Part shown: positions 6,309 to 12,867 of the stretch, piece by piece
Position numbering within the stretch: position 1 is the first letter of the stretch
Layout: every line of letters starts with the position of its first letter
From: Pseudomonadota bacterium
Lineage (GTDB): Bacteria; Pseudomonadota; Gammaproteobacteria; Burkholderiales; Burkholderiaceae_B
DNA: 50,360 bases
NCBI GenBank assembly: GCA_023440825.1
Contig: JAEXRL010000032.1
Coordinates: forward strand, 1-50,360
Direction of reading: 5' to 3'
Program-made: the position numbers and the translations under genes
The notes under the pieces: model-generated
Told to the model about the DNA's origin: nothing
Seen by the model: only the letters and a program-made list of their open reading frames with translations
Database searches by the model: none

Positions 6309-6811
6309 CCTCCCCCGCCAACCTCAGCTATTTAGGGATTGCCTTATCGGCTGTCCCTTGGTTGGTAGCTATTTTCGGATGGGTCTACGCATCCAAAAAA
6401 GCCAATGAACGCGAAATCAGGAAAGAGTTAAGGGCTGAGGCAGCTGAGATTATGGTTTTAATTGAAAAAATCAACTCAACCCTAGGTCTTTTCTACGACT
6501 CTACACCAAGCGTAGGCTCTCATCAGCTTGAACAAACTATCTTGAGAATTAGTATCCTGGCCCAATTACAAAGACTGCTTTCAAAAACAGAGCGTCTAAT
6601 TAAGGAGCTTTGCGGAGCTAAGCAATACTTATACAAACAGCAATGCTGTGACAACCTAGAAAACTACTATGAGCAAGCATCTGGGGACTGCTTGGAGTCC
6701 CCAGGCAAAGCTGGCTCGTTAGACCCTCAAACACATTTACTTGTCTTAAAACAAACGGCTTTAGATCTCGAAAACTCTATCTACACCCTCTTTAGAGAAA
6801 GATTCCCTTAA
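6305..6811 (+). CDS. Membrane-anchored helical protein of the ATPase/DUF4325 set
   Basis: The frame encodes one N-terminal membrane helix (SYLGIALSAVPWLVAIFGWV) and then a long charged helical region (ASKKANEREIRKELRAEAAE) to a total of about 168 residues. The start is not clear. A TTG at 6362 would cut the membrane helix in half, while upstream the frame is open to 6296 and offers only ATA at 6305, four bases after AGGGTGA, overlapping the DUF4325 stop. I prefer the ATA start because it gives a complete helix. It could be the membrane effector or sensor of the set. Unknown family. Confidence 0.55.
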   Translation: MTSPANLSYLGIALSAVPWLVAIFGWVYASKKANEREIRKELRAEAAEIMVLIEKINSTLGLFYDSTPSVGSHQLEQTILRISILAQLQRLLSKTERLIKELCGAKQYLYKQQCCDNLENYYEQASGDCLESPGKAGSLDPQTHLLVLKQTALDLENSIYTLFRERFP

Positions 6812-6915
6812 TAAAGGAAGGTGGAGATTGCTAGCCCGTTCATTCTAAGTCAGTGGTTCTTTATTCCATCTGGACATTTTATTTTGAAGCTTCATCCTAG
6901 CTGTTTTTAATACCT

Positions 6916-6937
6916 AGCCACTTCATGTGGCTTTTTT
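6916..6937 (+). terminator. Rho-independent terminator after the three-gene set
   Basis: AGCCAC (6916-6921), loop TTCAT, GTGGCT (6927-6932), then six T. It closes the plus-strand cargo operon. The remaining bases to 7147 hold no gene that I can support. Confidence 0.75.
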
Positions 6938-7147
6938 GTGGCCTGCTCTATTCCTGCCAGGTCTTATAATGTCTGCAATCGGCCAAAAGCAGCCGGTGGC
7001 TGCGAATAAAAGCGGACTTTCAACACCCAAGGTAAGCGGCGCTATGGCACTGATGGCGCCTAAGGGGGCACGCTGGTCATAAAAATAGCGAAACTAAAGC
7101 CATTGTTGGCATCTACCTTACCGCGCAATTAGAAAGATTTTATTAAC

Positions 7148-8134
7148 TCAAAGACAATGATTTTTCAAAAACTCCGCCCTAGTTACACGAGCTGTGCGCC
7201 CATGAGTTGCTTGGTACATGCATGAATAGTACTTGTAAAATTCGGATTGTGTATTAGTTTTGTTGCTCATAACCATAGTTTCGAGATTAAGTAGCTTGGT
7301 CTTAAAATCAGATGGCAATGATTCAATGTGGGTCGCAGTCTCGACAACAAGAGTGAAGAAATTTGATTTTCGAAACCACATTGAATCAAACGGCAAATCA
7401 AGATCTTTAATAGTTGCGAATGTCTTTAGGAGCAGTGCGATCGTATGATCCTTATTGGGATATTCTTCATTTAAGCTTGCTACTTTCGACTCCACCTCAC
7501 GGTCTTGAGCGAAGTAACCGCCATTCTCGATGGTGGCCATAACAAGCAAAATGAAATGCAAATCAGCCATTCTGGTGAACTCCGACTCCCGAAATACGCC
7601 GTATTGCTCAAGCTCTACATTATCAAGTACTGCCTTTGCCGCTTGTATGAAGTGTCCATCGTATACGGCGTTGTGAATCTCAACGTCGTCAAGCTTGAAT
7701 TTTGTGAGATTAATTCTCCGAAAAATCTCTCGGGTAGTATCTTCATCAACCTTTCCGAGGTCACGCATGACTATCTGATAGTTAATAAAATTTTGCTTTT
7801 GAGCCGTGCTCAGCTCTTCGTAGCAAGGTATTTTTGTTGGAGGCTGCTCATGCTTACCTTCGATGTAGTTTCGAATTGTTGTAAGACGTTGCTGACCATC
7901 GATGACCAGGCGTGTGGTACGAAGTTTTTGTACGTCAACATCCCCTTCACAAACATAGATCTCAGGGAAAGGGAGACCCTTTAGTATGGTGTCAATAAAA
8001 GCCTCTTGGTGCTCAGCTGTCCAGACAAATTTTCTCTGAAAAACTGGCTGTAGAGTCAGTTTTCCTTCGTCAATCAATTGGTAAATGTCTGCAACCGTCG
8101 GATTCGTTACGCTAGGTTTAATTTGATTGGTCAT
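7148..8134 (-). CDS. DUF262 protein (ParB/Srx-like fold), 328 aa
   Basis: Residues 28-38 (LQPVFQRKFVW) and 78-87 (IDGQQRLTTI) are the two signature motifs of DUF262. That fold is shared with ParB/sulfiredoxin and forms the nucleotide-hydrolysing half of GmrSD-type modification-dependent restriction enzymes. The C-terminal part (about 150-328) is helical and lacks the HNH/DUF1524 nuclease domain of full GmrSD proteins. The gene overlaps the nucleotidyltransferase gene by 17 bases, so they form a two-gene operon running toward cI. By position it is lysogen cargo; the function is probably defensive, but the effector activity is not visible. Confidence 0.7.
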   Translation of the reverse strand: MTNQIKPSVTNPTVADIYQLIDEGKLTLQPVFQRKFVWTAEHQEAFIDTILKGLPFPEIYVCEGDVDVQKLRTTRLVIDGQQRLTTIRNYIEGKHEQPPTKIPCYEELSTAQKQNFINYQIVMRDLGKVDEDTTREIFRRINLTKFKLDDVEIHNAVYDGHFIQAAKAVLDNVELEQYGVFRESEFTRMADLHFILLVMATIENGGYFAQDREVESKVASLNEEYPNKDHTIALLLKTFATIKDLDLPFDSMWFRKSNFFTLVVETATHIESLPSDFKTKLLNLETMVMSNKTNTQSEFYKYYSCMYQATHGRTARVTRAEFLKNHCL

Positions 8135-8738
8135 GTATGGGCTCCATTTGAATGCTGCTTCTAAGTGAGCGCAATCCGCTCAACGTGTATTTTTCAAGGT
8201 ATGCATAGCTTTTGAATGCACCAGCAGTAACTTTGTAGTTACCAACCTCTGACCTTCCATAAGAGATTGAGTCAAAAAAATCAAACCAATCTTCTTTTAT
8301 TTCCTTAATTCTAAAGGAAGTAGGCAAAAGGTCAGGCCTCATCCAGCCTATGGCGCCGTACTCGAGGAATTGATGATATTTATTTATTTCTCGAGTTGAA
8401 ACGGCTCTCCGGTTTTCACGAAGTTCCATCTGGTAGCCATGTATGGATGACATTATTTTGTCGTATAGCTCCGGCGATATTATGGCAACATCTATGTCCG
8501 AGTCGTAGTCGAAACCCTTTCTTTTTCTGGGGCTAAAACCAAGTTTTCCGGAGCCAGTGATAAATACTTCATGGAAGTTGATGTCGAACTTATTTGCTAT
8601 TCTTTTTCTAAAATTGTAATAGTCAACTTCTTTCCCGTTGAATACAAATGGCGTCCCGTGAAGGCTAGTTCTTCGACAGAAGTCCAAAAGCCCTTCATCG
8701 GTGTCGGCTAGAGCCAAATTTTCCAAAAATTCTTGCAT
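8118..8738 (-). CDS. Nucleotidyltransferase-fold protein paired with DUF262
   Basis: I start the protein at the ATG at 8738 (MQEFLENLALADTDEGLLDF, 206 aa). The frame is open to 8915 but the upstream residues look unnatural; an ATG at 8795 is another option. The polymerase-beta-type nucleotidyltransferase motif is TGSGKLGFS (61-69) followed by YDSDIDVAII (78-87), giving the GS and DxD residues that bind metal and nucleotide. The segment RKRKGFDYD between them is basic. The gene overlaps the DUF262 start by 17 bases. Candidate roles are a signal nucleotide synthase, an AMP-transferring toxin or a DUF262 regulator. No second-messenger family can be named from the sequence. Confidence 0.65.
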   Translation of the reverse strand: MQEFLENLALADTDEGLLDFCRRTSLHGTPFVFNGKEVDYYNFRKRIANKFDINFHEVFITGSGKLGFSPRKRKGFDYDSDIDVAIISPELYDKIMSSIHGYQMELRENRRAVSTREINKYHQFLEYGAIGWMRPDLLPTSFRIKEIKEDWFDFFDSISYGRSEVGNYKVTAGAFKSYAYLEKYTLSGLRSLRSSIQMEPIHDQSN

Positions 8739-9260
8739 AGTTGTCGCAGATCCTGAACCTTGTAACGTAATGTAGTCTGCCAACCCGCAATCCATATCCA
8801 GAGATTGTAGTCTAAATTGGCACGCAAAAAATGCCGCAAGGAGCTTGCAGCATATCCCAGCTAGCATGTGTGCTAAATAAAAAACAGATCCAAATCTAGC
8901 TACGAAACCTGCCACTTCACCGGTGTTGCATGCAGCACGGTTGTTGGGTCAAATTCGAAAGCTAGTTTGTAACAAGCACTATAGCTTACTAAAGGAACCT
9001 ATGCACAGTGCGCGAGTTTCTGAAATGGCACGTTTTTTTACATCATGAGCATAGGGCGGCAGGAAATCGAGGGTTTCAGACCATACTGGCGAATGAGTGA
9101 CAGCTTTGGAGCTTTTGGCTAGATGGCGGCTCAGGGTCGAAAGCCGACATACATAACAAACAAAAAAACAAAAATAGCAACGACCCACTATTGCGCTGAT
9201 TTGTGGCGCCCTGCCTCTCGTAGGGTCTGATCTGAAGCAAAACTCCCTTATCGCTTAGTG
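8739..9260. other. Region between cargo and second operator cluster
   Basis: No full gene is supported here. Two tiny overlapping plus-strand ORFs are visible: 9001-9048 (15 codons, AAGGA four bases upstream) and 9045-9122 (25 codons), linked by an ATGA overlap. They could be leader peptides or gene remnants. The minus frame at 8979-9188 has an unlikely composition. Confidence 0.3.
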
Positions 9261-9316
9261 AACTAAAAGATAACGCTCAACTGAACTATGGTTGACCCAA
9301 CCAGTGAACTATAGTT
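9261..9316. promoter_or_regulatory. Second operator cluster (OL equivalent)
   Basis: AACTATGGTT at 9284-9293 and AACTATAGTT at 9307-9316 repeat the cro-cI operators, with centres 23 bp apart, the same spacing as the first pair there. A half-site, GTGAACTA, ends at 9265 and lies a further 23 bp upstream. The two clusters are 5.9 kb apart and could be looped together by the repressor, as OL and OR are in lambda. Confidence 0.7.
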
Positions 9317-9320
9317 TAAT
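9292..9320 (+). promoter_or_regulatory. Rightward early promoter (PL equivalent)
   Basis: TTGACC (9292-9297), a 17-base spacer and TTTAAT (9315-9320) form the best sigma-70 promoter in the prophage. One operator overlaps the -35 box and another fills the spacer up to the -10 box. Transcription should start near 9327 and read the long plus-strand operon toward the integrase. Confidence 0.75.
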
Positions 9321-9326
9321 TCATCT

Positions 9327-9682
9327 AACGCTACACAACACACCACAGAAAAGCCTAGTCCCAAGGGCAGCCCAGTAAAGGTAAGTGAAGCGTTAAATGA
9401 TCTTTAACAAACTACTAAGCGATAGAACACACCAATGACGGCAATAAGCCGTGGCTAGGTGGCGGACGCAACCCCCTACTCCGCAAATAAGATCAGGGGC
9501 TATTGATACCTAGTCTGGGCTCAGACACGGCCGGAAGGGCTAGGTATTGATTGAAATGAATAGACGTTGCGCTACCTAGAGCCAGCACTGCTGGGAGTAG
9601 CTAGGAGCGCAGCGTAAAAGCAGCCTGCTAACGCGGGCGCTTTGGTAAGCATCAATGGTGGTGCTTACTGAAGCGAGAGTAT
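9327..9682 (+). ncRNA. Structured 5' leader of the rightward operon
   Basis: About 355 bases separate the promoter from the first gene and hold at least three hairpins. They are ATACCTAG/CTAGGTAT (9506-9513 and 9540-9547) enclosing GTCTG/CAGAC; GCTAC/GTAGC (9571-9601) enclosing CCAGC/GCTGG; and GTAAGCATCA/TGGTGCTTAC (9645-9668, one G-U pair), which ends 15 bases before the first gene. The pentamer CCTAG/CTAGG occurs six times between 9354 and 9605. It may act as an antitermination element like HK022 put or lambda nut, or as a stable leader. No coding frame is evident. The RNA role is inferred. Confidence 0.45.
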
Positions 9683-9880
9683 ATGAGCAACCCAAAGATA
9701 GTTGAAATTAGATCAAGCGATCCCGCAATAAATGCCAGCATCAAAGTTGCTGCAGACCTAGCCAGTCAGGGTATTCCGTTTGTGTCCGTGCCCTGCTTTA
9801 CGGCCCAGCAAGTAGATGCAGCTCGCGCTTTAGGGCTTGAGCACTGGAGTACATCTCAAGCCGAGAAAGCAAACCACTAA
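9683..9880 (+). CDS. Hypothetical phage protein, 65 aa
   Basis: The first gene of the rightward operon starts after GCGAGAG. The protein begins MSNPKIVEIRSSDPAINASI and is a soluble alpha/beta type with no motif. In lambda the equivalent place holds the antiterminator N, but this product is not Arg-rich and does not look like N. Confidence 0.55.
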   Translation: MSNPKIVEIRSSDPAINASIKVAADLASQGIPFVSVPCFTAQQVDAARALGLEHWSTSQAEKANH

Positions 9881-9916
9881 GCCTCGGAATGCTTATGGTT
9901 GAAATAGGAGATAGAC

Positions 9917-10450
9917 ATGCAGGAGAACGAAGCACTTCCCACTGAAAACATGGTGATTGCAGGCATGGAGGCAATGCTCATGCTTAGCATGACCAATGGG
10001 TATGAGCGGCTAACTGGGTGCCAGCAGGGATCTGAGTCAGCGCGCGTTTGTTGGGCAGCTATGGTTGCCGAAATGAAAGGCGATACGCCACGTCAAAATA
10101 ATGCTCCAAGTGATAGCGAGATACTCGCGGCGTGGGCTGAATCCCATTTCGCTACATACGATGAAGCCCCTAAGGCGCTCGTTAAATTTGCTCGACTTCT
10201 ATTCCAACGATACGAGCAAGCCTTGCCGCAATCGCCTGAGATACAGCAGCTGCGCAAAGATGCGGAACGGCTTGATTTCATGATTAAGAATCTGGCTTGG
10301 GCTCAGTCCTTTGAAAGAGACGGAAGCATCCCGCAGTACAGGCTAATGACTCAAAACGAGGATGAGGATTATGTTTTTATGTCCGGTGAGGATCGCTACT
10401 TTAACACCCCTAGAGACGCCATAGACGCCGCAATGGAGCAAAGCAAATGA
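9917..10450 (+). CDS. Hypothetical phage protein, 177 aa
   Basis: AGGAG lies 7 bases before the ATG. The C-terminal part, DAERLDFMIKNLAWAQSF followed by SGEDRYFNTPRDAIDAAM, resembles the tail found on many small early phage proteins. The middle is helical. No catalytic motif. The stop overlaps the next start (ATGA). Function unknown. Confidence 0.6.
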   Translation: MQENEALPTENMVIAGMEAMLMLSMTNGYERLTGCQQGSESARVCWAAMVAEMKGDTPRQNNAPSDSEILAAWAESHFATYDEAPKALVKFARLLFQRYEQALPQSPEIQQLRKDAERLDFMIKNLAWAQSFERDGSIPQYRLMTQNEDEDYVFMSGEDRYFNTPRDAIDAAMEQSK

Positions 10451-10701
10451 AGGAAACAACCAGACTTTGTGAGGATGAAATTGACATTCTGTCAGACAGG
10501 TTCTTGGGTATTGAAGACGATGGCAAGATAAGCGGGCTTTCTAGTTTTTCCAATGCCATTGCAGATTCAGTTGTTGAAGGCCTTCGCGATAGAATTCTTT
10601 CTGATAGCGACATTGAGAGATTGGGGGAGCTTTTAGGTTGCGAAATAACTGCAGCAACTTTATTTACTAGAGTTTTTGACCGCTTGGAGCAAAAGGCATG
10701 A
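10447..10701 (+). CDS. Hypothetical acidic phage protein, 84 aa
   Basis: ATGA overlaps exist with both the gene before and the gene after, so it sits in a translationally coupled run. The product is acidic and helical (CEDEIDILSDRFLGIEDDGK). I do not recognise it. Confidence 0.55.
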   Translation: MKETTRLCEDEIDILSDRFLGIEDDGKISGLSSFSNAIADSVVEGLRDRILSDSDIERLGELLGCEITAATLFTRVFDRLEQKA

Positions 10702-10934
10702 GCAAGGTAACGATGCCAAGTCCAGCACATAGGGGCCCTGCAGGAGCGGGTAGTTATTTTGACTCCTACTCCAAGCAGCAGATGGAAGCCTACGCAAATG
10801 CGCGTGTGAGGGAGGCGCTGGAGAATGCAGCGCAAGTAATTCTCGATGGAATAGGCGATGACTCGCTAATAGCTTCACTCCCAATACGTAGAAATGCGTC
10901 CAATGAGGTGCTAGCCCTAATCCCCGAGATGTAG
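10698..10934 (+). CDS. Hypothetical phage protein, 78 aa
   Basis: It begins with ATGA overlap on the preceding gene. Residues about 25-50 form a helix (YSKQQMEAYANARVREALEN), a pattern often seen in small phage early proteins. A weak GC hairpin (CCCCGA/TCGGGG, 10938-10961) follows without a T-run. Confidence 0.55.
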   Translation: MSKVTMPSPAHRGPAGAGSYFDSYSKQQMEAYANARVREALENAAQVILDGIGDDSLIASLPIRRNASNEVLALIPEM

Positions 10935-11005
10935 CCACCCCGACAACCCCATTTCGGGGGTCTCGATTACCCATAGCCTAAGCCTAGGCAATTTAAGAGC
11001 ATCAC

Positions 11006-11269
11006 ATGACACCTATTCTTACTGAGCAACAAGCTCAGCAAGTAGGCGCAGCTATGGCCGCTGTAGGGCTAATAGGTGCAAACACAATGAAAGTATCCAT
11101 TCAGCATGACGCAGGCTGGATCAACATTCGCATGCGAAGCGACGGCAGTGTGTACGTAAGGAAGGAGCACATAGGCCGCCGTGATCAGAAAAGGCAATAC
11201 AGCAATCTCGCTGAGTTCGCCGAAGCGCACGCCAACTATCAACAATTTCATGCTTACGGCGTAGCCTGA
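11006..11269 (+). CDS. Hypothetical phage protein, 87 aa
   Basis: The product begins MTPILTEQQAQQVGAAMAAV, followed by a beta-rich middle (MKVSIQHDAGWINIRMRSDG) and a helical end. It has no cysteine or catalytic motif. The ribosome site is poor. A 6-bp hairpin (CGGCGT/ACGCCG) overlaps its stop. Function unknown. Confidence 0.5.
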   Translation: MTPILTEQQAQQVGAAMAAVGLIGANTMKVSIQHDAGWINIRMRSDGSVYVRKEHIGRRDQKRQYSNLAEFAEAHANYQQFHAYGVA

Positions 11270-11296
11270 CGCCGAAACACTACAAAGGAGACTGCC

Positions 11297-11323
11297 ATGA
11301 TGGCGACGCATCGCAGCGGCTAA
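11297..11323 (+). other. Possible 8-codon leader peptide
   Basis: AAAGGAGA lies 6 bases before an ATG that opens MMATHRSG and a stop. The good ribosome site on so short a frame, 70 bases before a long inverted repeat, suggests a leader peptide. It could also be a gene remnant. Confidence 0.25.
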
Positions 11324-11391
11324 ATCCGCCAAACCCCTGGGTACGCCAGCCTGTAGGCGCACAGGCCCATGGCCCGCATGGTGAGAGCGGG

Positions 11392-11503
11392 CACCCTCAG
11401 ATAGCAGTCCTCCACTGACCGTGTTAGCGACGGCGGTTACGCTCCTTTAGTTTGTGTAGGAAAAGCGGTGCTTTATCCGCAGGAGGGTTGCTATCTGAGG
11501 GTG
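11392..11503. repeat. Long inverted repeat with 68-base loop
   Basis: CACCCTCAGATAGCA (11392-11406) is perfectly repeated in reverse complement at 11489-11503. The match extends to 22 bp (11392-11413 with 11482-11503) with two mismatches. The loop itself contains GCGG/CCGC. It lies in a gene-free 334-base gap (11270-11603). It could fold into an RNA stem, be a small mobile hairpin, or be a processing site in the operon mRNA. No T-run follows, so it is not a simple terminator. Confidence 0.6.
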
Positions 11504-11603
11504 GAGCTCCGGAAACAGCTATCTACTGACTGGCGCGCCGGCACAGCGATGCTGCTACGCAAGCCGCCCTCTCCCCACTTCTTTTTACCCTTAGGAGCCA
11601 GCT

Positions 11604-11831
11604 ATGGAAGCATTGGCCTATATGTGGCTGTGGGCGGCTGTAATAGCCCTAGCCGCAACTGTTGATAAGGTCTGGATGCGTGTACTGCGCCCCAGACTTG
11701 CTAAACGTCTTGGTCTTTTTCCTGCTAGCGACGACTGGCATATACCTAACGCAGCTTGGCTCGGCGCCTTGGCATTTACTGTGGGCCTAGGCATTATTCT
11801 CAAATTCATAGCCCCAGCGGCTGGATTCTAA
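11604..11831 (+). CDS. Small membrane protein, 75 aa
   Basis: GGAG lies 8 bases before the ATG. Two hydrophobic segments are visible, MEALAYMWLWAAVIALAATV near the start and AWLGALAFTVGLGIILKFIA near the end, separated by a basic loop (RVLRPRLAKRLG). It immediately precedes ssb. A longer frame from 11468 in another register is a shadow. Function unknown. Confidence 0.6.
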   Translation: MEALAYMWLWAAVIALAATVDKVWMRVLRPRLAKRLGLFPASDDWHIPNAAWLGALAFTVGLGIILKFIAPAAGF

Positions 11832-11833
11832 AC

Positions 11834-12229
11834 ATGGCATCAGTCAATAAAGTCATCTTGGTCGGCAACCTGGGGAAAGACCCTGAGGTGCGCTACAACG
11901 CCCAAGGCGCTGCAATGTGCAATATCTCTGTGGCCACCACCTCGCAATGGAAAGACAGGCAAACAGGTGAACGCGTCGAGCAAACAGAGTGGCATAGGGT
12001 TGTATTTTACAACCGCTTGGCTGAAATCGCAGGTGAGTTTCTACGCAAAGGTCGGTCCGTGTATATCGAGGGACGCTTGCGCACGCGTAAATGGCAAGGC
12101 CAAGACGGTAAAGACAACTACACCACCGAAATTATTGGCGACCAGATGCAAATGCTGGGCGGGCGCGATGGTGGCGAAGGCTACAGTAACTCACCACAGC
12201 CAGAGCAACGGAAACCGCAGGACCAGTAA
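11834..12229 (+). CDS. ssb: Phage single-stranded DNA-binding protein, interrupted before its acidic tip
   Basis: Residues 1-110 are a complete OB-fold SSB domain: MASVNKVILVGNLGKDPEVR, TEWHRVVFYNRLAEIAGEFL, GRSVYIEGRLRTRKW. The frame meets TAA at codon 132 (12227-12229), after QPEQRKPQDQ. Beyond the stop the same frame stays open for 34 more codons and ends SDNLADMADDIPFS before TGA at 12332-12334. That end is the acidic C-terminal tip by which SSB recruits partner proteins. The protein as written therefore lacks the tip. A single C-to-T change in CAA would explain the TAA; read-through or a base-calling error are the other explanations. SSB is expected to serve phage replication and recombination. 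Confidence 0.85.
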   Translation: MASVNKVILVGNLGKDPEVRYNAQGAAMCNISVATTSQWKDRQTGERVEQTEWHRVVFYNRLAEIAGEFLRKGRSVYIEGRLRTRKWQGQDGKDNYTTEIIGDQMQMLGGRDGGEGYSNSPQPEQRKPQDQ

Positions 12230-12420
12230 CGCAACGACTGCGCCGACGCAACTGGGCGCGGGCAGCAGAAAAGGCAAGCGCCATCACCGTCAGACAATCT
12301 CGCCGATATGGCGGACGACATACCTTTTAGCTGAGGCGACACAGCCTAGAACGCCGGTTTACTCGGTGCCGTGTCGCCTACCATCGCCCTTCGAAACAAC
12401 TTCCCGACAAGGAAACTCAG

Positions 12421-12736
12421 CCAATAAAGACGGTCCAATTCGATTTGGGTGGCGGAGCCGTGCTCGCGATGCCCGCCTGCGACCGCTTTGGCCTTGTCAC
12501 AGTACATGGCATCGACTACCAGATCGTAGATATCGGCCTGCGCATGCTATCCCCACGCGAGCTGTACCGCGCCCAAGGCCGCCCCGAAAGCTACGTCATC
12601 GACGGCAAGCCTGACAGCTCGCCACTAACCAAAACAGCACAGGTACGTATGTGCGGAAACAGCGTGCCCACCTCTCGCGCACGCACTAGTACAAGCCAAC
12701 TACTCAGAACAGCAAGCCATGCGCAAACAAGCATAG
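12421..12736 (+). pseudogene. C-terminal remnant of a cytosine-C5 DNA methyltransferase
   Basis: The frame from about 12421 reads LGGGAVLAMPACDRFGLVTV, HGIDYQIVDIGLRMLSPREL, YRAQGRPESYVIDG and VRMCGNSVP. These are the end of the target-recognition region and motifs IX-X of phage Dcm-type methyltransferases (GNSV is motif X). After GNSVP the expected ending continues in the next frame (PLAHALVQANYSEQQAMRKQ, stop at 12734-12736), so one base is missing near 12663-12667. The catalytic half with the PC motif is absent: only about 86 bases separate it from the ssb tail. It is a deletion and frameshift relic. Confidence 0.7.
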
Positions 12737-12744
12737 GAGTCAGC

Positions 12745-12810
12745 ATGGATAAATCCATCATCAGTGAAGCTGTCGAAGCCCTTGATGTGCTCACTAGTAA
12801 AACACCCTAA
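12745..12810 (+). CDS. Very short ORF, 21 aa
   Basis: GGAG lies 5 bases before the ATG of MDKSIISEAVEALDVLTSKT. It follows the methyltransferase remnant directly and may be a small protein or a truncated gene left by the same deletion. Confidence 0.25.
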   Translation: MDKSIISEAVEALDVLTSKTP

Positions 12811-12867
12811 CAGTGCGCTATATGCCTGAATTTAGCAAAACCCTTCAAAAATAAGTGGGCTGACGCT

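Noticed and set aside
8979..9188. 69-codon minus-strand frame rich in Cys and Phe
   Set aside because: No ribosome site, odd composition, and it lies in a region otherwise without genes.
9446..9612. CTAG-containing repeats read as a CRISPR array or origin iterons
   Set aside because: The repeated unit is only five bases, spacing is irregular and orientation alternates, so it is neither an array nor direct iterons.
11468..11665. 65-codon plus-strand frame before the small membrane protein
   Set aside because: It starts inside the inverted repeat region and overlaps the better-supported gene at 11604 in another frame.
11967..12614. 215-codon plus-strand frame across ssb and the methyltransferase remnant
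   Set aside because: It is a shifted reading of ssb with basic, Thr/Arg-rich unnatural composition and no start signal.
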